Positions 44,554 through 53,577 of a stretch of 64,000 nt of DNA are shown here, in pieces (position 1 is the stretch's first letter; each line of letters starts with the position of its first letter). Under the pieces are notes generated by a model. The model searched no databases. It was given only the letters and a program-made list of their open reading frames with translations, and had not been told where the DNA came from. Both the position numbers and the translations under genes were made by a program. Location: the NCBI RefSeq assembly GCF_901538265.1, contig NZ_LR593886.1:8949738-9013737 (forward strand), in the 5' to 3' direction. The DNA comes from Gemmata massiliana (GTDB lineage: Bacteria; Planctomycetota; Planctomycetia; Gemmatales; Gemmataceae).

Positions 44554-45303
44554 ATGGACGACCTCACTTCCGTGCCGAAACTCCCGCCCGCACGCGACCG
44601 CGTCGTGCCGATCAACGACCGACTCGCTCCGCTGTACCCGGAGTTCGAGGGGCTGAATTACGAGAACCCGTTTCAACTCCTCGTCGCGGTCATTCTCTCG
44701 GCTCAATGCACCGACAAGCGCGTGAACCTGCTCACTCCCGCGCTCTTCGCGCGGTTCCCGAGCGCACACGAACTCGCAGAATGTGACATCAAGGAACTAG
44801 AGCAACTCGTCAAGCCGTCGGGGTTTTACAAGAACAAAGCCAAAAACATCCGCGCGTGCTGCGTGGAGATGGTACTGCGGTTCGGCGGCCAGGTGCCCAC
44901 GAACCTGGACGACCTCGTGACGCTCCCGGGGGTCGGGCGCAAGACCGCGAACGTGATCCTCGGGCACGCATTCGAGACGCCCGGTGTCACCGTGGACACG
45001 CACGTCGGGCGGCTCTCGCGCCGGCTCGGGCTGACGCGCCACCGCGATCCCGTAAAGGTCGAGCTCGCGCTCGCGGAAATCGTGCCGCAAGCAGAATGGC
45101 TGCACTTCAGCGGCCGGCTCATCATGCACGGCCGCAAGGTGTGCCTGTCGCGTAAGCCGCGGTGCGAGCAATGCGTGATCGCGGACCTGTGCCCGAAGAT
45201 CGGCGTGAAGGGGCTCGCGGAGAAGCGCAAGCGGAAGAAGGGTGCGAAAACCGATTCGCCGCCGGGAACACAGAGGGCACCACGAAAGTCGGCGCGTAAA
45301 TAA
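44554..45303 (+). CDS. nth: Endonuclease III (DNA glycosylase/AP lyase)
   Basis: Encodes 249 residues from ATG 44554. The helix-hairpin-helix LPGVGRKTANVILGH contains the catalytic Lys, and VDTHVGRLSRRLG has the catalytic Asp. The iron-sulfur cluster motif C-x6-C-x2-C-x5-C is complete in CLSRKPRCEQCVIADLC. An N-terminal extension of about 20 residues and a basic C-terminal tail are extra relative to E. coli. It removes oxidised pyrimidines in base-excision repair. It is tightly packed after the crotonase gene, probably co-transcribed by proximity rather than function. Confidence 0.96.
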   Translation: MDDLTSVPKLPPARDRVVPINDRLAPLYPEFEGLNYENPFQLLVAVILSAQCTDKRVNLLTPALFARFPSAHELAECDIKELEQLVKPSGFYKNKAKNIRACCVEMVLRFGGQVPTNLDDLVTLPGVGRKTANVILGHAFETPGVTVDTHVGRLSRRLGLTRHRDPVKVELALAEIVPQAEWLHFSGRLIMHGRKVCLSRKPRCEQCVIADLCPKIGVKGLAEKRKRKKGAKTDSPPGTQRAPRKSARK

Positions 45304-45351
45304 AGCCTCGGTTCTTCTCCGCGCCCACGCGTTCCCTGCGGTGAAACTCTT

Positions 45352-46590
45352 ATGGCCCTCGACACGCACACGCTCCTCGAACGGTTCCTGCGGTACGTCC
45401 GCATCGACACCAAGGCCGACGAGAAATCCACAACTTATCCGAGTTCGCCCGGGCAACTCGTGCTCGGCGCGATGCTCCGCGACGAACTGCTCGCGCTCGG
45501 GCTCACGGACGCGGTTCAGAACGAACGCGGCCTCGTGTTCGCCACCGTGCCGGGTAACGTGCCGGGCGCGCCCACCATCGCGTTCAACGCACACGTCGAC
45601 ACCAACCCCGAAAACTCGGGCAAGGACGTGGACCCGCAAGTGATTCGCGGGTATCGAGGTGGCGACATCACACTGCCGAAAGACCCCACGAAGGTGATCC
45701 GCGTTGCCGAGAACCCGGAACTGAACGGCCTGATCGGGAATACGATCGTCACGACGGACGGCACGACCCTGCTCGGGGCCGACGACAAGGCCGGGGTCGC
45801 GGTCATCATGGAAGCCGCGCGCGTCCTGGTGGCGAACCCGCAGATCCCGCACGGTCCGGTCCGGATCGTTTTCACGTGCGACGAGGAGATCGGCTTCGGC
45901 GTCAAGCACCTGGAGCCGGCCCAGATCGGCGCGGTGGTCGCGTACACGCTCGACGGAATGGCGTCGGGCGAGATCGAGGACGAAACGTTCTCCGCCGACG
46001 CCGCAACGGTCACGATCACCGGCATCAACATTCACCCGTCCATCGGGAAGGGGCGAATGGTGAACGCGGTGCGGCTCGCCGCGATGTTCATCGACCGCCT
46101 TCCGCAGCGCACGATGAGTCCCGAAACGACCGACGGGCGCAACGGGTTCCTCCACCCGCTCACAATCGAGGGCGGAACCGGCCAGGTGAAAATCGGGTTC
46201 CTGCTCCGCGACTTCGACACCGCGCAGCTCGCGGTGCAAGCGGACCTCCTGCGCGAGATCGCGAGCCAGGTCGAGCGCGAGTACCCGCAAGCGAAAGTGC
46301 AGGTCGAAACGCGGAAGCAGTACCGCAACATGCGCGACGGGATCGCGAAGATGCCGAACGCGGTGAAATTCGCAGAAGAAGCCACACGGCGCGCGGGCCT
46401 GGAGCCGAAGTTCAAGATCATCCGCGGTGGCACCGACGGCTCGCAACTCACGGAGAAGGGGTTGCCGACGCCCAACATCTCGACCGGCGAACACAACCCG
46501 CACTCCCCGCTCGAATGGACCTGCCTCGAAGAGATGGAATCTGCGGTGAAAGTCGTGCTCGAACTGTGTCAGGTTTGGGCCGGGAAGTAA
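45352..46590 (+). CDS. pepT: Peptidase T (M20B tripeptidase)
   Basis: Encodes 412 residues, the usual length. The opening LLERFLRYVRIDTKADEKST is typical. Metal ligands are seen in FNAHVDTNPE, LLGADDKAGVAV, FTCDEEIGFG (catalytic Glu pair) and YTLDG. The dimerisation insert spans about residues 205-315, and the C-terminal His lies in STGEHNPHSPLEW. It is a cytosolic dizinc aminotripeptidase that removes the N-terminal residue from tripeptides. It starts 48 bases after nth. Confidence 0.95.
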   Translation: MALDTHTLLERFLRYVRIDTKADEKSTTYPSSPGQLVLGAMLRDELLALGLTDAVQNERGLVFATVPGNVPGAPTIAFNAHVDTNPENSGKDVDPQVIRGYRGGDITLPKDPTKVIRVAENPELNGLIGNTIVTTDGTTLLGADDKAGVAVIMEAARVLVANPQIPHGPVRIVFTCDEEIGFGVKHLEPAQIGAVVAYTLDGMASGEIEDETFSADAATVTITGINIHPSIGKGRMVNAVRLAAMFIDRLPQRTMSPETTDGRNGFLHPLTIEGGTGQVKIGFLLRDFDTAQLAVQADLLREIASQVEREYPQAKVQVETRKQYRNMRDGIAKMPNAVKFAEEATRRAGLEPKFKIIRGGTDGSQLTEKGLPTPNISTGEHNPHSPLEWTCLEEMESAVKVVLELCQVWAGK

Positions 46591-46655
46591 GCCCACGTCA
46601 TTTGGCCGCTCGCTCGCGCCCTCCGAGATGTGGGGCACGAGCCACCGCGCCAGAG

Positions 46656-47945
46656 TCAGTTCGGCCGATCGGCGACCGGCACGGGCGTCAGACGAGCGAA
46701 CCCGACGAGCAGAAACAGTGCGGCGAGCGCATACGTGAACGGCCCCAAAACTACGACGGCCATCCAGACGCTGTTGGGCATTGTGTCGAGGCTCGACCCA
46801 GACACCGCTTCGGTTCCCAGGTACAGTGCGGGAACCAACCGCTCGGGCAACCACAACACCGCGGTGACCGCCACCAGCGCCACGCGCGCCAAACCGGACG
46901 GGAGTCGCTGCCACAGGAACAGGAGCGGGATCACGAGGAGCACGAAGTAGTGAGTCCAGGCGATCGGCGACGCCAGCAACATGCCGACCACCGCCAGAGC
47001 AAACGCCCGACCGCGATCGTCTGCTCCCACAGCGCTCCGGCCGACCCACCAGATTGCTACGATCGCCAGGAGCCGGCAGGCAACCGCGACAGCCACTCCA
47101 ACTGCCGGCGCACCGAGCGCGAAACCGATCCGTCTCCAGTACCCCGTGAACGACACATTCAGCCACGAATCCTGGAACCGACCCAAACTCGGTAACACGT
47201 CACGAACGTATGTCTCGAAAGCCGCGGGGCCGAACAGCGCGAGCGCGACGGCGTGCAGCAACACTCCCGTGAGAAGCGCGACCGCGACCGCGCGCCAGCG
47301 TCCGGCCGCCACGAAGTACACGAGTACGAGGCCCGGGAACACTTTCATCGCTGCGGCGATCCCGACCGCGATGCCGGCCGCGGTTTGGTGGCCGCGGTGG
47401 TCCGCGATCCAGCCGACGATCAGCAGGAACGCGATCAGGAAGCCCAATTGCCCCTGGAAGAGGTGCTGGTGGATCGCGTTCCACGATACGATCAGCGCGA
47501 GTGCCCAGAAAGCCGCCCCGCCCCGTACATCGATCCCCAGTTCGCGCGCCAGTAGCACGAAGCCAAGCACGAACAAGAAAAAGGTGACGCAGTTCCAAAC
47601 CAGGTGTGCCGCGGCGTAATCGGTGATCAGACCGAACGGTAGCGCTACGAGAACGGCGACCGGCGGGTGGGCGTTCCACTTCATCTCGGCCTCGAAATAG
47701 GGTGTATCGAGGCCGGAGTGCCGGAGCATCGCGTCGCGCTGCGGCGAGTAGACGGGGGCGCCGGTCCAGAAATTCCGCGCGGACAGCCACTCCTGCGAGA
47801 AGTCCCGGCCCGGTTCGGACGGGCGAAATTGCCCGAAGAACACCGGACCGAAGTACACGAACGCGAGCGCGGCGGCCGCCGCGCCCAGTGCGAAGCGGAG
47901 CGCCGGCGTGCGGGGTTCGACACCGGGTCGATCGACGGCTGACAC
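46656..47945 (-). CDS. GT87/DUF2029-type integral membrane glycosyltransferase-like protein
   Basis: A GTG at 47945 with GAGGTG eight bases upstream is preferred over a TTG at 47963. The protein is about 429 residues with 9-11 membrane helices. The first loop after helix 1 has GRDFSQEWLSARNFWTGAPV YSPQ-type sequence, with an Asp at the position typical of GT-C polyprenyl-phosphate sugar transferases. The segment FQGQLGFLIAFLLIVGWIAD with N/Q-G-Q is the DUF2029 hallmark. It probably transfers a sugar from a lipid carrier at the outer face of the membrane; substrate is unknown. It converges with pepT. Confidence 0.82.
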   Translation of the reverse strand: MSAVDRPGVEPRTPALRFALGAAAAALAFVYFGPVFFGQFRPSEPGRDFSQEWLSARNFWTGAPVYSPQRDAMLRHSGLDTPYFEAEMKWNAHPPVAVLVALPFGLITDYAAAHLVWNCVTFFLFVLGFVLLARELGIDVRGGAAFWALALIVSWNAIHQHLFQGQLGFLIAFLLIVGWIADHRGHQTAAGIAVGIAAAMKVFPGLVLVYFVAAGRWRAVAVALLTGVLLHAVALALFGPAAFETYVRDVLPSLGRFQDSWLNVSFTGYWRRIGFALGAPAVGVAVAVACRLLAIVAIWWVGRSAVGADDRGRAFALAVVGMLLASPIAWTHYFVLLVIPLLFLWQRLPSGLARVALVAVTAVLWLPERLVPALYLGTEAVSGSSLDTMPNSVWMAVVVLGPFTYALAALFLLVGFARLTPVPVADRPN

Positions 47946-48018
47946 GGGTTCACACCTCAGCAAACGGCGAGTCGCAGTATCCGTATTGCTGTAGCATAGT
48001 TCAGGAGATCGCCCCGTG

Positions 48019-50622
48019 TCACAGCAGGTTCAGTGTGCCGCGCGTGACACCGAGCTGGTTGAGGACACGGAGCTGGCGCCAGGTCTCGTGCCCGTCGTCG
48101 CGCCCGGCAATTACGCGGGCATAGCGGTCCAGCAGTGAAGTGACTTGTGCGGGCGTTTCGCGCAGTAGATCGACGCGAAACGCCCGCAATCCCAACTCGC
48201 GCATCCGCCCCACGTACTCGGCCGCGCTCTGGGCCACGCTGTTGAACACGGTGTTGCGGCACCCGGTATCGGGCAGCACCGGGAAGTTGGCGCCGACGCG
48301 GTCCCGGAGTTCGACCTTGTGGACCTCACACGGGCGCCCGCAGTCGCGGTGGTCCTTGCCCGTGCTGAGGAACGCCGCGAACACGCAGTGCTCCATGTGG
48401 AACATGGGCATGTGCTGGTGAAGCACCGGCTCGAACCAGTCCGCGTGCGCGCGCCGAACCATTGATGCGAACTGGTCCCAGTTGAGGTCGTAACTCGGCA
48501 CGAGGCGCTCGAAACCCGCGCCCATCAACACGCCGGCGGTGAGTTCGTTCGCAACGTTGAGGCTGAAGTCACCGATGAGCCGCACGTTCGGCAGTTGCTC
48601 CCGGAAATAACTGATCGACGCGAGGTTCCGCACGAGGACGATGTCGGGTTCCGCGCGGGCGACGAGCGCCTGAAAACCGTCCTCGCCGGGCTTCCACACG
48701 CGGGTCGGTGCCAGTCCGATCGGCATACCCGCGACCCGTGCTTTCGCAACCGCGTCCTTGTATCGGCGCAAATCTTCAAAGTCCGCGTACACCGCTGACG
48801 GCTTCGGAAGCCCATCACTCGGCGACCAAGAAAGTACCGCGTCGAGTTGTTCGAGATTGCGAACGAGAACGGTGAGGTGCGCCGAACCTACCCCCCCGCC
48901 CCCCCTCCCTGAAGGGAAGGGGGAGAAAGAACTGTTAGTAGACGTAGCCTCACGCACAGAGGAATCGCGCGCCGACGCCCCCTTCCCTTCAGGGAGGGGG
49001 GATGGGAGGGTAGGTTCGGCCACCTCCCGTCGCAGTTCACCCAACGCATTACCGTTCGCAACTGCGTGTTTGCGCGCTTCGATTCGCTGTTCCGCCAGCG
49101 CGCCCGCGGCCTGGCGCCGGAGGTCGTTCAACACGCTGCGAGGAACCATCACGCCCGCGGGCAAATTCACAACGACTTCACCCAACTCGAACGGTGTGTC
49201 ACCGAGTCGCGCGAGTTGTTCCCGTACTTCAGCTTCGGACGTAGGCTGTTTGCGCGCCAGTTCGAGCGGACCGACCCACGACGCACTCGATTCGCGTTCG
49301 CCGTCGGACAGCGAGAGCATCAGCGCGCCGCCGACTGTGCCGAACACGCGCCCGGTAATCGGAACGCGCTTCGCGAGTTTGTCCTGCGAGTAGCTCTGTT
49401 CGAGGCGCTTGCGCAGCGCGGGATCGTCCGTCTTGTACACGTCGCAGCCGATGGGGATCTGCGAATAGTCGAGCGCGCCGATCTCAAATTGAAGCTCGGC
49501 CGCGCCGCGCGAGGGGACCACGCGCCACACCCGCCCGCCCGGTTCTTGCTCCTGCGGCTTCCCGATGTCGAACAGCACGCCGTCGCCGGCTTTCACCAGA
49601 TCGTCGAACGCCTCGCACAACTCGATCCTCACGCCGCTCTTGGCGAATCCCGCGACTCTCCCGATGCGCACCCCGCGACTCTTCGGGAACCGGCCGCGAA
49701 CCAGCATCTGGTGATTCACGCCCTCGAGAAAACCCGGCGTTAATCCTCGACTGAACGTCTGCGCGAGGTCGAGTTGCTCGCGCCGCGGAAGCGCAAAATC
49801 GTGGTGCGTGAGCTTCGCGTCGATGGCCTTGCGGTAGGTCTGCGTGGTCGAGGCCACGTAGGGACCGCCCTTCAGTCGGCCCTCGATCTTGAAGGAAATC
49901 ACCCCCGCTTCGATGAGCGGATCGATGAGGTCGAAGGCCGCGAGGTCTTGCGGGCTGAGCAGGTACGCGCGGTCGCCGAGTTCGCGCTTCGCGCCGTCCA
50001 CAATCATCTCGTAGGGCAACCGGCACGCCTGCGCGCATTGTCCGCGGTTCGCGCTGCGCCCGCCGAGTGCCTCGCTCGTGAGGCACTGCCCGCTGTACGC
50101 GACACACAGCGCCCCGTGAACGAACACCTCTACCGGGGTGGACGTGTTCGCGGTCACTTTCCGAATGTCGTTCAAGGACAGTTCGCGCGCCAGAACGACC
50201 CGCTCGACCCCGAGGTTCGTGACGAACTCGATGCCCCGTGGTTCGGTCAGCGTCATCTGCGTGGAGCCGTGGACCGGCAGCGTGGGCGCGATGCGCTTGA
50301 TGAGCCGCACGAGCCCGAGATCCTGAACGATGACCGCGTCCGTGCCGGCCGCCGCGACGGACTTCACGAACTCCGCGACCGCCTCCAGTTCGTCCGAAAA
50401 GATCAGCGTGTTGAGCGTGACGAACCCGCGCACGTTGCGCGCGTGCAGGAACGTCATCACGTCCGGGAGTTCGGACAGCTCGAAATTGGTGGCGCGGGCG
50501 CGCGCGTTGAAGTTCGACAGGCCGAAGTAGACCGCGTCGGCACCGTTCGCGACCGCGGCGCGCATGGCCTCCCAGTCACCGGCGGGCGCGAGGAGTTCGG
50601 GCTTGGTGTGCAATGAAGACAT
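48019..50622 (-). CDS. Peptidase U32 family protein (RNA hydroxylation type)
   Basis: About 867 residues from ATG 50622. The TIM-barrel opening is PELLAPAGDWEAMRAAVANG with ADAVYFGL. The U32 signature is complete in EVFVHGALCVAYSGQCLTS, and further Cys in GQCAQACRLPY fit the iron-sulfur ligands of the TrhP/RlhA group. A second U32-like half follows residue 585, with AERLVPSYDLNWDQFA-type and MEHCVFAAFLSTGKDHRDCG. Residues about 535-581 are translated from an inserted palindromic repeat. Close relatives hydroxylate tRNA or 23S rRNA; this role is inferred. An extended -10-like TGCTACAAT lies seven bases before the ATG, suggesting a leaderless message. Confidence 0.85.
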   Translation of the reverse strand: MSSLHTKPELLAPAGDWEAMRAAVANGADAVYFGLSNFNARARATNFELSELPDVMTFLHARNVRGFVTLNTLIFSDELEAVAEFVKSVAAAGTDAVIVQDLGLVRLIKRIAPTLPVHGSTQMTLTEPRGIEFVTNLGVERVVLARELSLNDIRKVTANTSTPVEVFVHGALCVAYSGQCLTSEALGGRSANRGQCAQACRLPYEMIVDGAKRELGDRAYLLSPQDLAAFDLIDPLIEAGVISFKIEGRLKGGPYVASTTQTYRKAIDAKLTHHDFALPRREQLDLAQTFSRGLTPGFLEGVNHQMLVRGRFPKSRGVRIGRVAGFAKSGVRIELCEAFDDLVKAGDGVLFDIGKPQEQEPGGRVWRVVPSRGAAELQFEIGALDYSQIPIGCDVYKTDDPALRKRLEQSYSQDKLAKRVPITGRVFGTVGGALMLSLSDGERESSASWVGPLELARKQPTSEAEVREQLARLGDTPFELGEVVVNLPAGVMVPRSVLNDLRRQAAGALAEQRIEARKHAVANGNALGELRREVAEPTLPSPLPEGKGASARDSSVREATSTNSSFSPFPSGRGGGGVGSAHLTVLVRNLEQLDAVLSWSPSDGLPKPSAVYADFEDLRRYKDAVAKARVAGMPIGLAPTRVWKPGEDGFQALVARAEPDIVLVRNLASISYFREQLPNVRLIGDFSLNVANELTAGVLMGAGFERLVPSYDLNWDQFASMVRRAHADWFEPVLHQHMPMFHMEHCVFAAFLSTGKDHRDCGRPCEVHKVELRDRVGANFPVLPDTGCRNTVFNSVAQSAAEYVGRMRELGLRAFRVDLLRETPAQVTSLLDRYARVIAGRDDGHETWRQLRVLNQLGVTRGTLNLL
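48881..49020. repeat. 140-bp palindromic (MITE-like) element inside the U32 gene
   Basis: Terminal 13-base arms GCCGAACCTACCC (48881-48893) and GGGTAGGTTCGGC (49008-49020) are perfect complements. Inner arms CCCTCCCTGAAGGGAAGGGG (from 48903) and their complement (to about 48999) extend the stem. The loop is 48925-48977. Translated peptides such as PSPLPEGKG and SPFPSGRGG are typical of palindromic repeats caught in bacterial genes. The host frame stays open throughout. Confidence 0.8.
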
Positions 50623-50692
50623 GAGGGAATTGTAGCAGACGCGATTTCGCGCGGTCCGCCTTCCCCCACAGAGCACACGGACCGCGCCGAAA

Positions 50693-51643
50693 TTACCGCC
50701 AGGCGTCGTAAGCGACGACGGCGAAATTGTGGACGAAGTGCAGGATTATCGCGAGCGTCAGCCCGCCGTACACGCGAGCGTACCCCAGGAACGCGCCGAC
50801 CAGAAACAGGTACGGCATCCCCAAAATGTTCCCCAAGTGTGCCGCCGCAAACGCCGCCGCGGTGATCCACACGGCCAAATGCATGTTCATCGATTTCCGC
50901 AGCACGCCCAATGTCATCTGGCGGAAGAACAGTTCCTCCACAATGGCCGGCTGCACGCAGATCAGCAGAACGGTGGCCAGCGTCATCTTCATCCGCTCCG
51001 GCTCAACCACGCCGAGCGGTTTGAGCAACTCCCGCAGAACGGTGAAGAACAGCAAGTTTAGACACAGAAGCGCGAACAGCACCGGTACGGACGTGACCCA
51101 GGCGAGCACCATTGTTCCGTCGGGCACTTTTTGGCGCGAGCGCGACCACACGAGCGCGAGCGCCCCGAGCGTGAGCAGCGTGCTCGCGACCTCGACGAAC
51201 GCCTGGGCTTCTTGAATTTCGTCCGGTGTGCTCGCCCCGCGCACGGCAACAATGACCGCGCACATGATGAGTGTGCCGAGCAGCGCGGCGTAAGCGAGCA
51301 CCACGATCACGATCGGCGGGATCAGGTACGGTCGGCGCACCGGGATCGCATATCGGGGCGCATCCGTGTGCCAGTCGTCTTCGGGATCGTCGTCGAGCGA
51401 CAGAACGGGTTCCGGTTCGCGCCGCGGGAGCTCGCCGTCGGTCCAGGTGTTGCACCACGGGCACCGGCCCGCGACCGGCGCCGCGGTCTCCCCGCACCGC
51501 CAGCACCACCGCGTTGCGACCGGGTACACGACGGGCACCGCGTCCGGGTCGTAATCGAGTTCCGGTTCCGCCGCGCCCCAATCGCCCGCGCGGGGGCGCA
51601 GCGCATCGGTGTCGGTGGGCTGGTTGTATTCGTCGGGTGGCAT
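50693..51643 (-). CDS. CPBP-family intramembrane protease with N-terminal zinc ribbon
   Basis: Encodes 316 residues from ATG 51643. The zinc ribbon CWRCGETAAP-x3-CPWC lies at about residues 46-64, followed by an acidic linker. Six to eight membrane helices follow. The CPBP (Rce1-like) motifs are EELFFRQ (E-E-x3-R), FAAAHLG (F-x3-H) and HFVHNF (H-x3-N). It is predicted to be a membrane glutamate-type endoprotease. The zinc ribbon may bind a partner protein. It is divergent from the next gene. Confidence 0.85.
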   Translation of the reverse strand: MPPDEYNQPTDTDALRPRAGDWGAAEPELDYDPDAVPVVYPVATRWCWRCGETAAPVAGRCPWCNTWTDGELPRREPEPVLSLDDDPEDDWHTDAPRYAIPVRRPYLIPPIVIVVLAYAALLGTLIMCAVIVAVRGASTPDEIQEAQAFVEVASTLLTLGALALVWSRSRQKVPDGTMVLAWVTSVPVLFALLCLNLLFFTVLRELLKPLGVVEPERMKMTLATVLLICVQPAIVEELFFRQMTLGVLRKSMNMHLAVWITAAAFAAAHLGNILGMPYLFLVGAFLGYARVYGGLTLAIILHFVHNFAVVAYDAWR

Positions 51644-51808
51644 ATTGAAGGCGACGGTTTGAGCGTTACCCCCAGCGGGGCGTGAACAAATTGTAGCAGA
51701 GGGGTCGCGGGGATACGCAACAGTTATCGCGCGGCAATGTGTCACTTTTCTGAAACTCGCGCCCGGAACGAGAAGTACCTCCGGACGAAGCTACCCCGGA
51801 GATTTGGC

Positions 51809-53527
51809 ATGATGCGCTACGCAATGCCGGTGCTCGCCCTCGCGTTCGCCGCGAGTTCGTCGCGGGCCGCGGACCCGCTCGATTGCGTTCCCGCTTCGGC
51901 GCAACTCGTCCTCGCCGCGGACCACCCGCGAAAACTCGCTGAGGCCGTCACCGGGCTAGAAGCCTTTCAGAAGGCCCAAAAACTTCCGCAATACCGCAGC
52001 GTTTACGAATCCGCTGCGGCCAAACGCGCGTTCCAACTGCTCGCGATGTTCGAGAAGGAACTCGGCGCGAAGTGGCCCGAACTGCTCGACCAGCTCGCGG
52101 GCGACGGCATCGCGATCGGCGTCCAGTTCGCAAACGATCCCGCGCCGACCATTTTCGTTTTGCAGGGGAAGGACGAAGCGCAAGTCAAGAAGGCGATAGA
52201 CCTCGCGCTCAAAACGGTCGAAGAGGAACTCGCCCGACAGGGAGCGAAAGACGGCATCAAGCGGTTCAACATTGCGGGACAAGACGCGATCAAAATCGGT
52301 GACCTGTTCGTGTCTCGTGCCGGCACAACGGTGCTGATTTCCAACAACGAGACGATGCTGAAGGCGGGAGTAATACTCGCGACCACCGCCCGCGCCAAGT
52401 CGCCCGAGCACAAGTCCCGCAAGGACACGTTCAAGCTCCTCCCCAAAGACCCGCTCGCGTGGCTGTGGCTCGATTTCGCGTCCGTGAAGCAGTCCAAAGC
52501 AACGAAAGACTTCTTCGACGCGACCCGGCAGGACTTCCTACAAACGCTTGTCGTCGGAGGGAGTATCGATTGCTTGAAACGCGCGGACTTCGTCGCGGCC
52601 GGGTTGTACAAGGAGGCGGCGGGGTTTCGGCTCTCGGTGCGCGTTCCGGCCGGGCGCAGCGAGTTCCCGCCCGAGTACCAACTTCACGTTCCGCCGAAGG
52701 GCGAACCCGGGTCGCTCCCGCTCCTGGAACCGCCGGGCACGCTGTACACGCACAGCCTCCACCTCGATATCGGCTTCCTCTGGAAGAACCGCACGAAGTT
52801 GCTCGGGGACGAGATCCGCGGACAGTTGGAGAAGGCCGAAAAGGACGTATCGAAGGTGCTCCCCGGAAGTACGCGGGTGGGTGAGCTACTCGAAATGTGG
52901 GGACCGTACCACCGGATCGTGGTCGCGAATCACGACACCCCTCCTTACAAGAAACAACCCGGCCAGCAGTTTCCGGCATTCGGCTACGTCGCGACCGGGC
53001 GCGACCCGAAGTTCGTGAAGTCCATCGACCCGATCCTGCGCTCCGCCGCGATCCTCGCGAGCCTGCAATTCGACCTGAAGATGACGGAGCACAAGCACGA
53101 AGAAGTCACGATTGTCGCGTACCGGTTCCCGGAGAACAAGGAGCGCCCGGACGACCCGGACGGCGTTCGCTTTAACTTCGAGCCGTGTTTCGCCGTCGTC
53201 GGCAACGAACTGGTCGTCGCGACTACAGTTGAACTGTGCAAGAAGCTCATCACGGAACTGAAGTCCCCGCAAAAGGCAAAACCGAGCGCCGCGGTGGTTC
53301 GCGGGGCATTCTCCACGAGGGCCGCGTCCGACGCGTTGGCCGCGCTCCCGGACCCGTTCATCACGGACGCGGTACTTGCACGCGGCATCGGTCTGGAAGA
53401 CGCCCGCAAGGAGGTCGCGAGCCTGGTCGCGTGGGTGAAATCGCTCGGCACCGTGCGCGGGGAACTCGACATCACCGAGACGGAGTACAAGTTCGATCTG
53501 GTGTGGGATCTGGCGCCGCGCAAGTAA
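51809..53527 (+). CDS. Exported planctomycete protein of unknown function
   Basis: About 572 residues from the ATG pair at 51809/51812, with GGAG upstream. The signal peptide is MMRYAMPVLALAFAASSSRA. The mature sequence (PASAQLVLAADHPRKLAEAV, LDQLAGDGIAIGVQFAND, ISNNETMLKAGVILATT, LPKDPLAWLWLDFASVKQSK) resembles DUF3352-like secreted proteins, in which a phosphate-steroid-like duplicated half-barrel repeats. No catalytic motif is seen. It is followed after 50 bases by the DUF1800 gene, and may be co-transcribed with it. Confidence 0.75.
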   Translation: MMRYAMPVLALAFAASSSRAADPLDCVPASAQLVLAADHPRKLAEAVTGLEAFQKAQKLPQYRSVYESAAAKRAFQLLAMFEKELGAKWPELLDQLAGDGIAIGVQFANDPAPTIFVLQGKDEAQVKKAIDLALKTVEEELARQGAKDGIKRFNIAGQDAIKIGDLFVSRAGTTVLISNNETMLKAGVILATTARAKSPEHKSRKDTFKLLPKDPLAWLWLDFASVKQSKATKDFFDATRQDFLQTLVVGGSIDCLKRADFVAAGLYKEAAGFRLSVRVPAGRSEFPPEYQLHVPPKGEPGSLPLLEPPGTLYTHSLHLDIGFLWKNRTKLLGDEIRGQLEKAEKDVSKVLPGSTRVGELLEMWGPYHRIVVANHDTPPYKKQPGQQFPAFGYVATGRDPKFVKSIDPILRSAAILASLQFDLKMTEHKHEEVTIVAYRFPENKERPDDPDGVRFNFEPCFAVVGNELVVATTVELCKKLITELKSPQKAKPSAAVVRGAFSTRAASDALAALPDPFITDAVLARGIGLEDARKEVASLVAWVKSLGTVRGELDITETEYKFDLVWDLAPRK

Positions 53528-53577
53528 ACGACCGCTCGCCCGGACCAGTAGCCGCACCGTTCGCTCACGAGGCTCAC

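Noticed and set aside
44797-47166. A 789-residue open frame on the minus strand across the nth, pepT and GT87 region
   Set aside because: It is antisense to nth and pepT, whose catalytic motifs are complete, and its sequence is Arg/Pro/Gly-rich without any domain. High GC keeps antisense frames open.
48881-49020. A regulatory terminator or small RNA inside the U32 gene
   Set aside because: The perfect terminal arms, long C/G runs and typical translated peptides fit an inserted palindromic repeat better, and the host frame is uninterrupted.
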